From Sitta carolinensis (lineage: Eukaryota; Chordata; Aves; Passeriformes; Sittidae), in contig CM063287.1 of the NCBI GenBank assembly GCA_032173965.1, positions 9,553,859-9,617,858 on the forward strand: 64,000 bases of DNA, in the 5' to 3' direction. The notes below the pieces were generated by a model. The model was not told the origin of the DNA, did not search any database, and saw nothing but the letters and a program-made list of their open reading frames with translations. Of the stretch, positions 50,034 through 63,898 are shown piece by piece. The translations under genes were made by a program, and so were the position numbers. How positions within the stretch are numbered: the stretch's first letter is position 1; every line of letters starts with the position of its first letter.

Positions 50034-53000
50034 ACCCAGAGGGAACAACCTGTTAATTGAACAAGAACAGGGCTATACAAATCATATATAAACACCACCA
50101 GAGTTTTGTGCCTGAGCCCACTCCAGCCAACTCAAGGAACAAAACACTGAAGCAACTACAGGACAGAGAAACACTGGCCTTATATGGCCAGACTGTGAAC
50201 AAAATAATCTAACATTGATGTTTTTTGGTGCAACCTCCTATGACAAAGAGCCTGAACTATCAGCATTTACAAGCAAAACAGGTACTTTTTTGCTCCGTGA
50301 GCGATTTCATTAAGATTTCAGCCTTGACCCCTCTGTTGTTGAATCAATAAAGGGCAGATCATTTTAAAGTGGAAAGACAAAGTGAATGAAGTAAAACCAA
50401 AGTAAATCTTTAATTAGGTAAGTCCTCTTTTGTTGCCTGGTTTGGGCAAAAGCACTAGACCATATGTTTCAAGTGTCTAAATCTGCCTTCAGGTTTCACA
50501 TGAATATCTCTCTGTGGGGCTGTTTCTGTCAACTGAAACATTTTTTTTACAGCTTAGAATTTGCTTGCTGGCAGCCACCTGCTAATAACACCACTACAAA
50601 TTAGTAGGGTGCTTGGGAATTTGGACACAGATTAAAAAGTAATTGAGAGGGTGGACTAAATCACATCTAGAAACCATTGTATCCACTTCAAGCTACCTCC
50701 TTCTTGTTTTGAAAATAATTTCTCTTTAGGACATTCAAGCAATCAATTAATGAGTGGAAACATGGGCTGTTTTCAGCTCTGTAACTGAGCAGTCAGTAAG
50801 CTCCATTTCCAACTCCCTCTCCACCATGGCCAGAGGCCGTTTGTTTCAGGCATGCACAGATACTGTACCAACCTCAGTGGTGAGGGTTCAAGCTATAATA
50901 AATTCTGATCTCCTCCACGTCACTGCAATGCCACAGCACATCTAGGAGATGTAGAAATCTAACCATGACAGGACACTCAGATAACTGTGGCTGAGCACAA
51001 CACAGGACCTCATCTGCCTCTGGAGACCCGAGATGCTCCCCAAATAAGTCTGTCTCTCCTGGCTGAAGTCTCCTTTCATTAGCTCCTGCCAGTTACTGCA
51101 TTCCTTTCAAATCTGTTTTGACTTGTTACAGCCTTGCACTTGGCCAGGGAGCAGCACTAACCCAAAACACTCTCACATCACTGGGATTTGCAGCTCCCAG
51201 CACGCGGCCAGCATCCTCTCCCAAAGCTCTCCCAGCCAGAGAAACCCTGTGCACATCATCGTGCTCTGCCTTGGATCTTACCAAGCCTCATTTGTCACAG
51301 AGTAGACAGCTCTGTGAACACTTGGCAAAAAGAGAAACTGTGAGACTAGTGGACTACTGAAAGATCATCAGAGAGCCTTGGGTCTTTTGTCTTAATAGTA
51401 CTCCAAGGAACACAGGGGCTTTGTAAATAACTGAAAAGGGCAGCTTACACAGTATTTAAGTTTCATACAACTGCTCCTAAGCAACAGTAGTTTGAGAAAC
51501 AACTCATGTGAAGTTAGGCAGCATTGCAGAAACCTACAAAGTTTGATGCTGTGGGGATTTTTTATTTTTCTTTTCTTTTGCTGTTAAAATCAAAAAGGTT
51601 TATCCTCCTGTAATAGGTAATAATGAAAAAGAATTCTTTAAAGGTCAGCAGGAAATGGTCTGTTTTTACAGAGCCAGTGAAATGTAGCGGGTTTTTTATA
51701 GCCATTGATCTTTGGGGACTGAGGTAGCTATGGATAATGTTTATTTTTAGCTATTTATGTAACCATTTGTGTAACACCTGCCCACAATAAGGAGAAAAAA
51801 ACCCCACCCCACTATTTCTGCAGTTTGTATTGTTTTAATGATTGGACACAGTCTATTTGGGATAGAGTCAGTGGTTACACCAGTTTATACAGCACCAGGG
51901 TTTATTTCAGCAGATCAATACTGCCCCGTGGTGCAGTAACCCTGAAAGAGCAGAGACCCAGAAAACAGGGCTGTGTTTTCATCCCTGAAAACACAGTTTC
52001 TAGCCCTCGTCCCTGCTGTGACACTGCTGCAATGACGAGCCCTGATGAGACCAGTTTCCCTACAGCACGGCATTACAACATTCTAGAATTCACATTTCCA
52101 TCTAAAGTTTACTTTTCCTACTTCCACCATGACAATCAACAAATTTGAGAGCAGCTAAGTGCAGTTTGCTGAAGCAGAAGCGAAGTTGTTCACCCCCATG
52201 CTGGAAGGAAATTGAGGGCACACTTCAGTTTGATTTGCCCTGCCTCCACTACAGAGGGTATTTACCACTTCCAGAAGGGGCAGGAACCCCTTGGTTCTAG
52301 TAAGAAGTGATGCCAATTGAATGTGCTTTCATCACTGTGTAAACTAGACTTCCTCTATGAGTTTTCTTCAGCATGTACTCTTTTTCACATTTGGAGACAT
52401 TGTGTACCCAAAGACATCTGAAAAAGCAAACCTAACTTCTCAGAAGAAAGCATTTGGGTTACTTTTTTGTTTAACTTGAGAGAAAGAAATGCATCTCTGA
52501 CAACTTTGACAAATTCTTTTCAGGGGAAAGACAATTTATAATCGACACATAAAGAGCAGAGTTAAATACATGAATAAAAACGAGAGCTTGAACTTACTGA
52601 AATACAGATAGGCACGTGGGTCATATTTAATGACACAACTAAGCTAGATGTAAATGACCATTTAAGAATAGCCTTTCTGACATAAGAATATTTTATTTCA
52701 GGCACTAAAGATTAAAACTGGGGTTTTGAAGCTCAGATCCCAGACTTTCTTGGATTCAATCATGTTTCACCTGGGAAGTTTTAGAAAGAGTCAGAAACAT
52801 GCCTTCATCTTCACACAATAGCATCAGAGAGACAAAGAAAGAAAACTTTGAATGCTGAAGTTAATTTCTATTATAAATCCTTGCACACAAAGGCTTATTC
52901 TTTGCTAATTATTGCCTTACCTATGATGAAATAAATTGATAGTAGGAAAAAATATATTTTACTAACATGGCATGATTAACATTCAACTCCTCAGATCAGT

Positions 53001-53461
53001 AAACAGTGAAAATTGGTGCTAGAGTTTAAGTGGGTACTTAACTGAAAAGAAAACGAATACAGAACTTTCTCACTGCAGTACAACACATTTCACCGCATTT
53101 GCACAATCATTATTCTTCAAAATAGTGACATTAACAGCCATGCAAATGACACCATCATTTTCTGTCCCTGTACTGCTCTTTTCCTGCATGATTTTCCTTG
53201 AATTGATAAATTAAAGTTACAAATTCTGTAGAAACCTTCACTAAGAATGTCAAAGATCTTTTGAAAGTGAATTAATCAAATAATCAGAGCATCACAGTGA
53301 GGTATTTTATGCAAGGCCATAGCAAAATATGAATGCAAATCTGGAATGCATATAAAAAGAATAAATTCAAATGTCATTACAAAAATTGTACATTGTAATT
53401 TGGGTGTAATTGAGCCTGAAAATTGGTGAGGACACAAAAATAGAAGGGCTTTAATAGGGGC
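50034..53461. other. AT-rich sequence, no gene recognised
   Basis: Moderately GC-rich segments occur at 51118-51340 and 51890-52080, without family matches. 53100-53420 contains two POU octamers ATGCAAAT (53140-53147 and 53333-53340) in complex AT-rich sequence that resembles conserved non-coding DNA. Confidence 0.5.
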
Positions 53462-53483
53462 TTTTTTTTTTTAAAAAAAAAAA
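53462..53483. repeat. Perfect 22-bp T11A11 palindrome
   Basis: Eleven T are followed at once by eleven A. It is a rigid, cruciform-capable tract with no visible gene association. Confidence 0.9.
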
Positions 53484-56400
53484 GTAATCCTTTATTTCAG
53501 CCACAGTACAAAATGAAAGAAAAAGTAAGGAAAATAGAGCATTATGAAAAGTCATTTACATTCTTTATGTGATGGTCTTTAAGTAATCAGCAAAATCTGT
53601 ATCTTGAATAAAACAATTCCTGGGTACTTTGAACTGTGTAGCTGATTATGGACTCTGCTTTACTGTTCACTTATTTACCTTCTCCAAATCTTTGTAAGGA
53701 CTAGCTGTGCCTGCAGTCCCCATACAGCAACACAAATTGGGAGAGCTCCTCCAAAAGCAGTGGTTTCAGGCCTATTTGGGACAGGAGCTGCACTGTGAGG
53801 CACCCTAATCATTTACCACTCATTCAGGGATCAACAGCAATCATACAATCATCAAAATATTACATAATAATCAGAATATTACCTGTGGCCAGAGGCCTCA
53901 CACCCATACTCATTACATGAAGTACTGCCCTGTCCAGAAAGCTGAAGTGGAAGAAACACACCTACCCCAGCTGCCACCCCAGAATACAAGGAGGCATGGA
54001 AGTGTTTTTATTATTTTACTTCTAACACTACAAAATGAAAATTGCTAATTAACTTCTCAAATATTCTCACAAGTGCTTATATTTAATATGCAAACCTGCC
54101 ACCAGCACCTGCCTGTTCAACATGAAAAATAGGGCTTGCTAATTCTCAAATTCAGCACAGAAAATTAAGAGATTTTTTTTTTTCAAATTATATATTGAGA
54201 GAAACAAAAAAGAAGAAATGGACAAATTTATGCTAATTTTGTTTTTCAAAAAAAAAAGATTTCTTTTTGAATAATGCTGGGTTATTTCTGCAAGGAGACA
54301 GCATAAGGTTTCCCTATCAGCAGAAAGGAATCAAACTTGAAGGAAACCTATAGAATCTATAATTCATGTCTTGTCTCTGTATATCATTGTCTAGAAAGTT
54401 TATACAGCTGCACAACTGATGAGGCAATGGGTTAAAAAGTGTGCACCACAAAGATACTTCTGTCTTAAGTCAAGAGTTTTCATTTGCTGCTAAGGTGGAG
54501 TGCATGATAGGTCAAACCCAGCATATCCCTGCTTGACAGATTTCACATCACAGCTATTAGCAAATATATCTATCAAAAGGATTACAATGTGAGAGGCCTC
54601 ATTTACAAAAAACTCAGCAAAATGTGCTAACTTCAGCCTGTGAATTCAAGAGAAGTTATCTTCTTTAAATGATTTCCTTAGATCAGACCTAAAATCCAAA
54701 TCCCAGTCCATAGCTTTGAAATATGCTCATGGTAGACTTCCCTTTAATTCTGCGGTGTGCTGTGCATATCACACACACCTTTCTAACTTTTCGTTATTTC
54801 GGCTGAGAGCAAATGATCAGAAGTATTCCAGAAGAACAGACTGCATAACATTGTTATTTTGGACAAGACAGAATGAAGTGTGTATCTCCACATGGAAACC
54901 TTGTTTTAGATAACATTATCCATTTTCAAAAATACGTTTCTGATTCATCAAACTCTAATTACCTACTTCACAAACCAAAACTATTTAGAACCACGTTTAT
55001 TTTATGAGTGAGTTTGTGAGTCACCATTACTACTCCTGCTTTTCTAGGCACAGGCAAGATACATCCAAAACATATTTACACTCTGCTGACCAAGAAAATA
55101 ATTGATGGAAAGCCATACAAAAAGCGGGGTCTCCTGTGCTTCAGCACTGTACCACACAAGTAAACACGCTATTTAGAAAGACCTGACTAGATGCGCTTGC
55201 CCAAAAGGCTGCAATAAGAGACAAAATGCTTCAGAACAATAAAGCAAGTTTTCAGTCCTCTCTTATTTAGCACCTCTCTCATTTAGCATCATTTCTGCTC
55301 TGCTCGGCAGGGTGCAGGGAACAGGGCATGTTGGACCTGCCACGGTGATCTACTATCAGATATGATATTATCTGGTGCAACAGCAAGAGGAAAATGTTGG
55401 TTGCAGTTCTATTTCACAAACGCTAAAACTGCAGAAATAATTTATTTCTGTTGCAAAACTACTACCCACACACTCTTCCCCAGCTACAAATTTTGGCTGC
55501 CACAGAAACCCTGTCTCGCCCAGTGCTCTGAAACTCAACAGTGGCACCCAGTGGCTACTCTCCATCACATCCCAGTACCTACAATACACCAGGGAGGTTG
55601 TGCAGCACTTAAAAGCAGTTTTTTGTTTAAATATATGTACAAATTATTCCCATTATTCTCATTATCGCTGTTATCTCTGTCCCCTTTTATGAAGTTTATT
55701 TTCTCATTTCAGTTTTCAATGTACTTCATGTTCTATATTATTTTGCTTGTTTATGTTTTTCTTATTTTTATTTTCTTTTTAGATTTTATTTTATACTACA
55801 TCTTCCTAACCAGCTGGGCATTCTTCTAACAGCCCTTCTCTCCCTCTGTGCAACAGTAGGTGCTGATTAAGCCTTCCCCCTGTTTGAAAGTGTTTTAGAT
55901 TGTTTAAATGTCTTTAGTTAAAACACCAGAGCACTAGAAGCAAATTCTACATTTTAAAAATCAAACAGTAACATAAAAGTTAATTAATACAGAGATTGAT
56001 TTATTATATTAAAAACAGAGAGACAGAGAGAGAGCACGAGCTGCTAAACCCTTCTGCTATTAAATAACGTGCCAGATCTTTCCTAGAACCCAAAGTTTAA
56101 TTCTTGTCCATAGGAGTTCACAGGTAAGGGAGCAAAAGTATGGGTCCTAAAATATGACAAACATATTTAAGCCAGCACAAAGATGATGTATATACACATC
56201 ACCAGTCTGAGCCTATTAAGTTTCACTTATGTGTGTATTTGTTCTAGGGTTTAAAAATTTACCATCATCCTTGAGATCAAGCTTTAAGCTCAGAACCCAG
56301 CATGCCAGATGACAACAGCGCACACATCAAGGAAAATCTCTTCTGACAACCCCAGCTCTAAGTTTACAGTTCAAATTTGCATTTATTACTTCTATATGAA

Positions 56401-57570
56401 GATGCCAGGCATACTTTTGCTTCTCTTGCTTCACATCTGATTCCTTGAAATATCCTGCTGTTGTTTTCAAAAAATTCTTGCATTTAGAGGAGGACACAGT
56501 AAAACATCGCACCATCAGTACTGCAACAGGACATTGGGAAAGGCTCTGGAAAGCTGCTGAGGAGCATAAACTGGCAGGGGGTGTGTGAGAGAGAACTCTT
56601 TCTTCCCTAAATTTTACAGAGCATAAGAAGCTGCCCACATTTTTAGCTGTGCAGGGCAGTACAGTCCCCTGAGCAACAGAAATGGCCTCCTTGCAAAAAG
56701 TAGACAATTCACCTGCCTGCTCTTCAGGGGGTCAGTGGCCAAAGCCTTTCCCCCTGGAAGCTGCACTTCACTGATAACCACACAAGAAAACAAAAACTGA
56801 CCAAGGTTTCCATGGACACTGACTGAAAGGAAACAGTGCCTTGGTGACAGAGCCTTTTCTTCACCGAGCTTCCTCAGTCTCTTTGCAGGTATTGAATGAG
56901 GAAAGCACCACACTATCTAAAAGCAAAGAATTAATAATTTACCTTCAGTATAAATAGTCAACTCCTTTGCTACACCACCCGCTCCAGCATTCCCCACAAA
57001 CCTGCCCAGTGAGCAAGGTGCAGCAGGTAAGAGTTCTGAGAACATCTCACTCTATTCCAAGTATACATAAGGACGCGATAGCAACTTATCATATTATTAA
57101 AAATACACAGCCATATATAGGACAGCAATCTAAGGAAACGCAGAGCAAGTGTGGTTTATGTAACTACCAAATGTTTTGGACATATGGTAAAATATTGGGC
57201 AAATACCTATCCATTTTTAAAATATTTTCCTGGAAAAAGATGCCTCTAAATTCATTGTAATGTCTTCAAGCATATACTAATTTTAATCAGAACTTCAGCA
57301 TTGGGTGGAACACTCCTTACAGAATAAAGACAGCCAAAAGAACCAAAACACCAGAAACCAAGGATGATGTACAACCTGGGGAGCTGGGACCTAAAATTAC
57401 AGACTTTCTGGTGTAAGTCTGTACAATGTTACTGGCCAACATTTCTGCCTGCCAAATCAGTACTCGTCTAATGCAGATGGCTGAGCAAAAATTATATTAT
57501 TCCAAGAAGTTCACAATTTTAGATGTTAAATACCACAGAACAACAAAAGAAATTATTCTAGGCCCAAAGC

Positions 57571-57589
57571 AAAAAAAAAAAAAAAAAAA
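57571..57589. repeat. Poly(A) tract, 19 A
   Basis: Nineteen uninterrupted A residues. No AATAAA lies in the 30 bp before it, and no retrocopy is recognised upstream. Confidence 0.9.
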
Positions 57590-60500
57590 CCCTCACTTTT
57601 CAACTGAGAATCTTAAATATGAGTTATGAGCCTAAATTCCTCATTTAATCCAAGTCCTAGCACACAATGGTGCTCAGACTATGTCGGGCTATATAAATAG
57701 CTCTTACCTATGATCTGAGAAGATGCTTCTCAGGACAGGAAAATTCATCTCCAGACTGACACTGGTTTTGTAGTCCCTTCCTACTTCAAATCACACCTAT
57801 TGGCAGTGAAATTCTGGTAATTATTTTAGTATCAGGAAAGGTGAAGCTGGGATTCTTCTCCATCCTCTATTTCCAGCACTCCACCTCTTCCTAGATGAGA
57901 ATTAAGCCTATCTTCCTCTCTGAAAACCTCATGTTTCAAAGGGGTTCATTAGGCTTCTTTGGTGATAGCTGCCACCCTTCCAGAAGCTGGGATCTAAACT
58001 GGAAAGTATAAATTCATGTTCATGCTAAAAAGGAAAAAAGCATTAACTTTCGGATGTGTTTTCCATACATGGCTCTGCCGAATCAAACAGTCCCTGCACT
58101 TCAGATCACTTCTGCAACCTCTGGCTCCTTACACTGGAATACTGAAAACCCCTGAGGTCCAGCACACCCTAGAAACCCCTGCCCTGGGTTTTCATGGGAC
58201 TGACAGGGTTGGCTGGGTGAGTTGGTACAGAGAGATTCACTTAGCCAAAGGTTTGGAAAATCAGAGGAAAAAAAAAATCATCTTCAGTGTTTCTTTACTG
58301 TCTATAGTAGCTCTGGAGTGTAAATAAAATTCAGTGATGTACGTCCTTCCTGCCCTAAAGTTATGCAGCAGCTGTTTAAGAAATGTTTTTTGTTTTGGAA
58401 AATCTTATGCATTTGGAGTAATTATTCCAAATATTGACAACAATTCTTTGCTATGATTTTAACAAAAAAAAAAAAATTATCTATTACTAGATATTTTTCC
58501 TTGAACCAGCTACATCACTATTGCCTTTTCCAGCATGAAAACAACACTTTACAACTCTCTAAAATAGACTTGCGGACTAGGCTGTCAACCTAAAGGAACT
58601 TAGCTCACAGTTCCCCTTGAGAGGCTGTGGATTTTTCTGTAAAGCCAAGTCCTAAACTAGCAGGATCCAATAAATGCAATTGCATTTGTAAAGATACATA
58701 CAGATCCATGCTTTTCTTAAATAATAAGTGTTGACATCACAATCTCATTCAAATCATCGAATTTAATTTAGCTCTTGCTTTGCACCAAAGCATATATAAA
58801 GAAACCCTCCATCTGTCACTGCAGGAATGACTTCTCTCCCTAAAATACCTTACATATCCACAGAAAACCAGGCCTAAATAATGATTCATTGCTAGATTAA
58901 CTGCACAAAAGCCTGCTTTAGTATCTGCCTGTAAGTACTCAAAATACATAAAAAAGTCCAGTGTGCATTGATAGGATTCCCAAAGGCATCCCGTTGGAAG
59001 TGGAAAATGCCTTCTATTAAAGTACTCCCCTTCCTAATTAAGAAGCAAATGTAAAATTCAGTAGGTGTCCAAGAAGTTAGAGACTACAAATAAAAGAGCT
59101 GTTTTCTGTTATGCTGATCAGTAGCCACCTATGGCTTAATCTGCTTGTTAGAAGAGAAATATCTTGCCCAAATTAACAGACCTAATACCTAATCTGTTGT
59201 ACCACATCTACTAGCCTATTAGTGGACAAATTATCGGCAAAGCCAGGCAGTGAATACACTCTGTAATGTGCTTAGCAAAGCCATGCCTTCCAGTAGCTGC
59301 ACTTCACTGTGAACTACAGAGAACTCAGACACCAGCAGTTTGCTCAGTTAAAGCCTCATTTTGTTTCCATGATGGCTTTATTGTATCTCAAGAGTGACCT
59401 GAGCCCTTGAGAATGTGATCCAGCCCATTCTCTCTCAGGCAGACAGTCCACTAGGTTCAATTCCAGCAGATGAAAAGACAGGTGAAAACATTAGTGGGGT
59501 GAGAAGAAAGCAAGACCAAACCCCTAAAAACTCATGATGCTCTCACTCAGGCTTGTCTATGGCCTGAGAAAGATGAATCACAAACATTACAGTACTTGTG
59601 TTTGTCATGATTGCTAGAAGCCTTCTAACTGAGCAGAGCATAGAGTACACAACATTGCGGCAATCACCTGGATCTGCTCATGTGCTTTCCTAGCTACAGC
59701 TTCTGCCTGCACTGTGTCCATCACTGGCTGGCTGAGGACAATGCCAGCAGCCTCAAGGAAAGACCAAACCAGTTGCACAAAGTTTTAGCAGCTCCTCCAT
59801 GCCATGTCCTGTTAGCACAACTGCTATGACAAATCAGCTTCATTCAGTCAGACCTCACTCTTCAGAAGTGTCAGCATGGAACTTTCATGAGTACTAAATT
59901 CACTTGCAAAAGGGAAAGTCTTTAAGGCTCCCATGATGTAACTTTGTCTATTGAAGATGTTGATTCAATATGATGGAAATGTTTCATACATTTGCATTCA
60001 TATCATATTCTTAACGGCTCCAAAGAGTTATTTAATGTCAATTAAATGCTATTATAGTGTCAAAAGGAGTTCATTTTCCACAGATATTATTCTTCCTTAA
60101 TACTCTGTTGTAGTCATTCTACGTTTTTATTTCAATAATGCTACGAAGTTAACTGCCTACAAATGAACTAAAATAATGAACAATATAATTTAGTTCCCAA
60201 AGCATATTGTACGGGCACTTGCCTGTCTGCCTCCACAGTCTAAAGCAGCGTTTTTGTTTTACAATGCTGAACAAACCTTGAGAAGCAACTGCATAAAAAA
60301 ATGCAATAATATATGAACGAACTACTGTCTGAGTAGATCCTCCTCATGTGATGTCTAATGATGCATTGCATCTTTTCTGGCTTCTACATTAGCTACTAAG
60401 GATAAACTCATTCCTTTTTGCCTTTTTATTTATCAATGCTTCCTTTTCCTACCCTTCATCTGGTTTTAGACTCTCTCTTATTGTAAGGCTTCCTCAGGTA

Positions 60501-61957
60501 TGTTCCCAGCAGTTTCTTGCTTTCTGCTTTAATTAACAAGTCACAATAGCAGTTTTCCTCCCATTGGAAGCCCATGATTTTATATCTCCCTCAAATATGT
60601 TTTTCTGAGCTAAATCTGGTGTAATACATCTTTCAGCCACTCCTTGCACTGAGAGTCTCTAACAGACCTGTGCTCTGTGTAAATTTATTTAACTAATCTG
60701 TGCATTTTGTCAGTTTTGTCTCAATAGCAGGACACTGCTGTAGGCCATTCTTGTTAACCACTTTCCAATGCAATGTGAGTTTACTGTATTGTTTATTTAT
60801 AAATGCTTTCAGATTCATCTCACATCTGTTCCATGTGAATTGGCACAAAAATGACTGACCCTGTGCTGCAACAAATGTGATTGAAAAGCATGAAGTTCTT
60901 TCCAGGTTACATCTGGTCTGATAGATGAAGGTTAGATTGACAGGGTAAGAGAACAAGACTGAGAATTTCTCTTCTCCTACAAGCCACAGAAAAGCCTGGT
61001 TAAGTGAAAATTTCACTATTTGCTGTCCTTTGTAACTGCTAAAAGACATGTTTCAAATACATTGTCAAATGCACCCTCCTTGTTTCATGTTTAGATGCAC
61101 CTGCTTAACACAGCAATGCAGTTTCGGAGGGTGGCAGGGGAGCAGTTATTGAGAAAGGGCAGAAAGGGTCAGTTTTGCAGCAGAACACCTCACTCACAGC
61201 ACAATGCCCAGAATTGGGTTTTTTTGCAGCAGAAATCACCATGTCTGGCAGGAGAGGAAAAGTAAAAACTCAGCCTCAGACTGACATACCAGACTACTTC
61301 TAAGCTTCAGGTTAATTAAACTCAAAGCTTATGATTATCCTCTCTCCGGTATCTTAAACAGAGCTCCTGTTACCTCTTTTGCCTCAAAAATGTCACGTAT
61401 TTAAGGTTTCACAATATGTGTGAGCTATTATGATGGGGTCTATTCCCAATAAGTCACAAGCAATTATATGAAGTCTCTTTATGTAACCAGGGCAATCACC
61501 ATGTTCAGAGTTTGAGATCTTTTCCCAAATATTTTGTCCAAAAGCAACTTGCACTCCCAGGAACTTGATCTCAGAAGAATTTTGCACGAAACTTAGTGAA
61601 GGCTGTGCAGTCTTCCAACAGCCCATATTCCCAGAGTCTCTGACTGGACTTCCAAGACCATTCTTGTCTCTATTGCTTTCCAGCTTTTCTCTTAGTCTAC
61701 TACCTTGACCTCTATCTACTCTTTTACTAATGCAGTTACTAACAAGGGTTTTAACAGTGCTTTAGGCTGAAAACAAGTATAAATGGTAGCTAGATTGCTC
61801 AGTATTTTGAAGACAACCTGTGTTTGCCTGAAAACATCCCCAGTCATAGCATGTTCAATCACAGTAATACATAATTTCCTGAGATGACTCAAACTGTAAC
61901 ATGAATACATTCCTGAACATTTTGGCACAGTAAAACAAAGACACATCCAACTGAGGG

Positions 61958-61978
61958 AAAAAAAAAAAAAAAAAAAAA
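61958..61978. repeat. Poly(A) tract, 21 A
   Basis: Twenty-one uninterrupted A residues after ctgaggg. No retroelement body or polyadenylation signal is recognised upstream. Confidence 0.9.
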
Positions 61979-63573
61979 GAAACTGAAGTGATAGGTATTT
62001 GTAAAAGCAACTGTGGATTCAGTTCTGGATACCAAACTCTGACGAAAAATAAATAAATCAGGAGGTCACGCTAAAAGATTTCTGCAGGAAGAAATGCCAC
62101 GTCATTTTGTATTTGGACTTGAAAAGAGAGAGAGTGTAACATTTTCCAGAGGTGATTAAGGGTGTATGGATACAGAAAGATTGCTCATGGTATAGCATAT
62201 AGATAGAAAAACATCCAAAATATGAAATATGCAAGATTAACAGGGCATATTTCAAGCGTAATTTCACTGTTTAACAAAATGTCTTACTCTTGCTCCTCAA
62301 GCAGACCAGGACATACTGAGGTGATCTACAAGCTCACCTGTCTTTGGGCAATTATTCCTAAGTGTGGTAGTGAGTCTCACCAATGTGCACACTTTGGCTC
62401 TGTATATCAGGAGAGACTTAATTGAATATCCACAGCATAGACTGACCTGTTTTATGCCTTGCAGAGAGATTTAGCAGAAGTTAGTTTGTTTTTTTGTTAA
62501 ACAGCAAAAAACATAGGTAAGATAGCCAACCAAAACTAATATTTAATTTTGGCACCTTTCATCCACCTTTTAAAGTGTTTATGCTATTAAATATTTGAAT
62601 TAGTGCCTTGGCTTTCCTTTTCTTTAGTTTCATAACGAATTCCAAAAGTTCTCATTTAAGACACAAGCTATAGCACACTACAAAAGTGACAACAGTAATT
62701 TTATCAAGTAGTTTTCCCCCAACCGAAAAAAAAAGCCAGACACTGTTTCTGGAACTTAAGAAACAATTTTTCTGATATCAATTCAGATTTCATTTGTCTA
62801 TAAAGATCCAGACACAGGAAAGTTAGACCACAGTAAAGAGGGAACCCTCATGAGCTTCACCTTTAAAAGCAGCTTTCTCCATTTTTAAATTTTGTTTTTT
62901 TAATCTACCTTGCTGCCAACCATCAGATAGCCAAGCACTCTCAGTGCTTCCCTATTCTTCCTGTGTCAGTGGCAAAAATGTTCTATTAATATAAAAATGA
63001 AACTGGGAAGTAGGCTGCCTTTGCCCAGCTCTGTCAGGAGAACAGAGGAGTTGAACAATCTTCTGTGCAGTCACAAACCAGATGAAATAACTAAGAAAAA
63101 CCTCCTCAGAAGAGCTCAAAGGGATTTGCTGAATAAAGACAGCAGCCATGCTGCTTCCCTGACATTTTATGAAAAGATGACCTCTCTGAAGATTTCAGAT
63201 CTTTCCTATGAATAAACACAATTGTTCCAACCAGAATCTGAAAAGTCGTGATTGCAAAAAGGGATAAAGACAAAAGGTTTTAACTAACTGAGTCTCTATT
63301 TAATGCCTTAAATACTTTGAGCAAAAATATCATTCTGGCTTTTTGAGTCCTCACTAGGGAAAAAAAAGCAGCACATTTTACAAAGCACACAGGCTCAATA
63401 CCAAGCTTACTGCAAATGAATACTTTTCTTTAATAAATTTGCTATGTGTGTTCAAAATAATTCCTTAAGTAAATTTTCCAAAATTACAACTGAAATTCTA
63501 CAAAGTTTGCTTATTTTCCCATATGCTGAGTACACTCTCACCTTTCCTGCTGCCTATCTTTTTGGAAACAGCA

Positions 63574-63898
63574 GTAATCATAGATTTGTGGAATGGTTTG
63601 GGTACAAAGGGACCTTAAAGGCCACCTAGTTATTCTCTGCCCAGCCTGGATTTGTGTTGGGATTCCCCTGGTGCTCATGGAGGACCTTGCCCTTGTTGGA
63701 ATTCCTGAGGTTTGCACAGGCCCACCTCTCTGGCCTGTCCAGGTCCCTGTGGATGGCACTCCTTCCCTCCTGTGCCACGTGCATGAGCACAGATTCCAGG
63801 AGGATCTGCCCTGGGATCCTGCTGGGCACAGAGCTGAGGCTGACTGACCTGAAGTTTCTCAAGTTATCCTTCTTTCCCCTTTTAAAAATGGGGTTAAT
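63574..63898 (-). mobile_element. CR1 LINE with two internal deletions
   Basis: On the minus strand, from 63898 downward, the translation begins with the CR1 reverse-transcriptase block NPIFKRGKKDN, then SVSLSSVPSRIPGQILLES. It then jumps to the late ORF2 block EGRSAIHRDLDRPERWACAN with KVLHEHQGNPNTNPG, and near 63633 it jumps again to the 3' terminus (plus-strand tttgggtacaaagggacctt, then aaaggccacctagtt). The middle of the reverse transcriptase, including the catalytic FADD motif, is missing, as is the region between the late ORF2 block and the 3' tail. The element is dead. The terminal repeats are degenerate (aatcatagatttgtgg). Confidence 0.87.

Larger units (their letters stand above)
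53484..63573. other. AT-rich sequence, no gene recognised
   Basis: No exon or repeat family is recognised in about 10 kb. It includes a 155-codon hydrophobic Phe/Leu frame (plus, 55362-55829), judged chance, an AGAGAC-rich stretch at 56019-56037 and two pure A tracts. A POU octamer ATTTGCAT occurs at 59990-59997 inside complex sequence (59930-60230) that may be conserved non-coding DNA. Confidence 0.55.

Noticed and set aside
53842..53882. CR1 terminal repeats (aatcatacaatcatc)
   Set aside because: No CR1 3' UTR block follows on either side. It is a short chance similarity.
55362..55829. 155-codon frame with a membrane-like C-terminal half
   Set aside because: The second half is a Phe/Leu/Ile run from TTT/TTA-rich sequence, typical of chance frames.
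56327..56913. Overlapping minus-strand frames of 126 and 99 codons
   Set aside because: The region is somewhat GC-richer, so stops are fewer. The translations are Cys/Ser/Leu-rich with no domain, and two frames overlap, which points to composition.
59453..59464. tRNA B-box-like motif ggttcaattcc
   Set aside because: The bases on either side do not form a T-stem, and no acceptor stem, D-arm or anticodon arm can be drawn.
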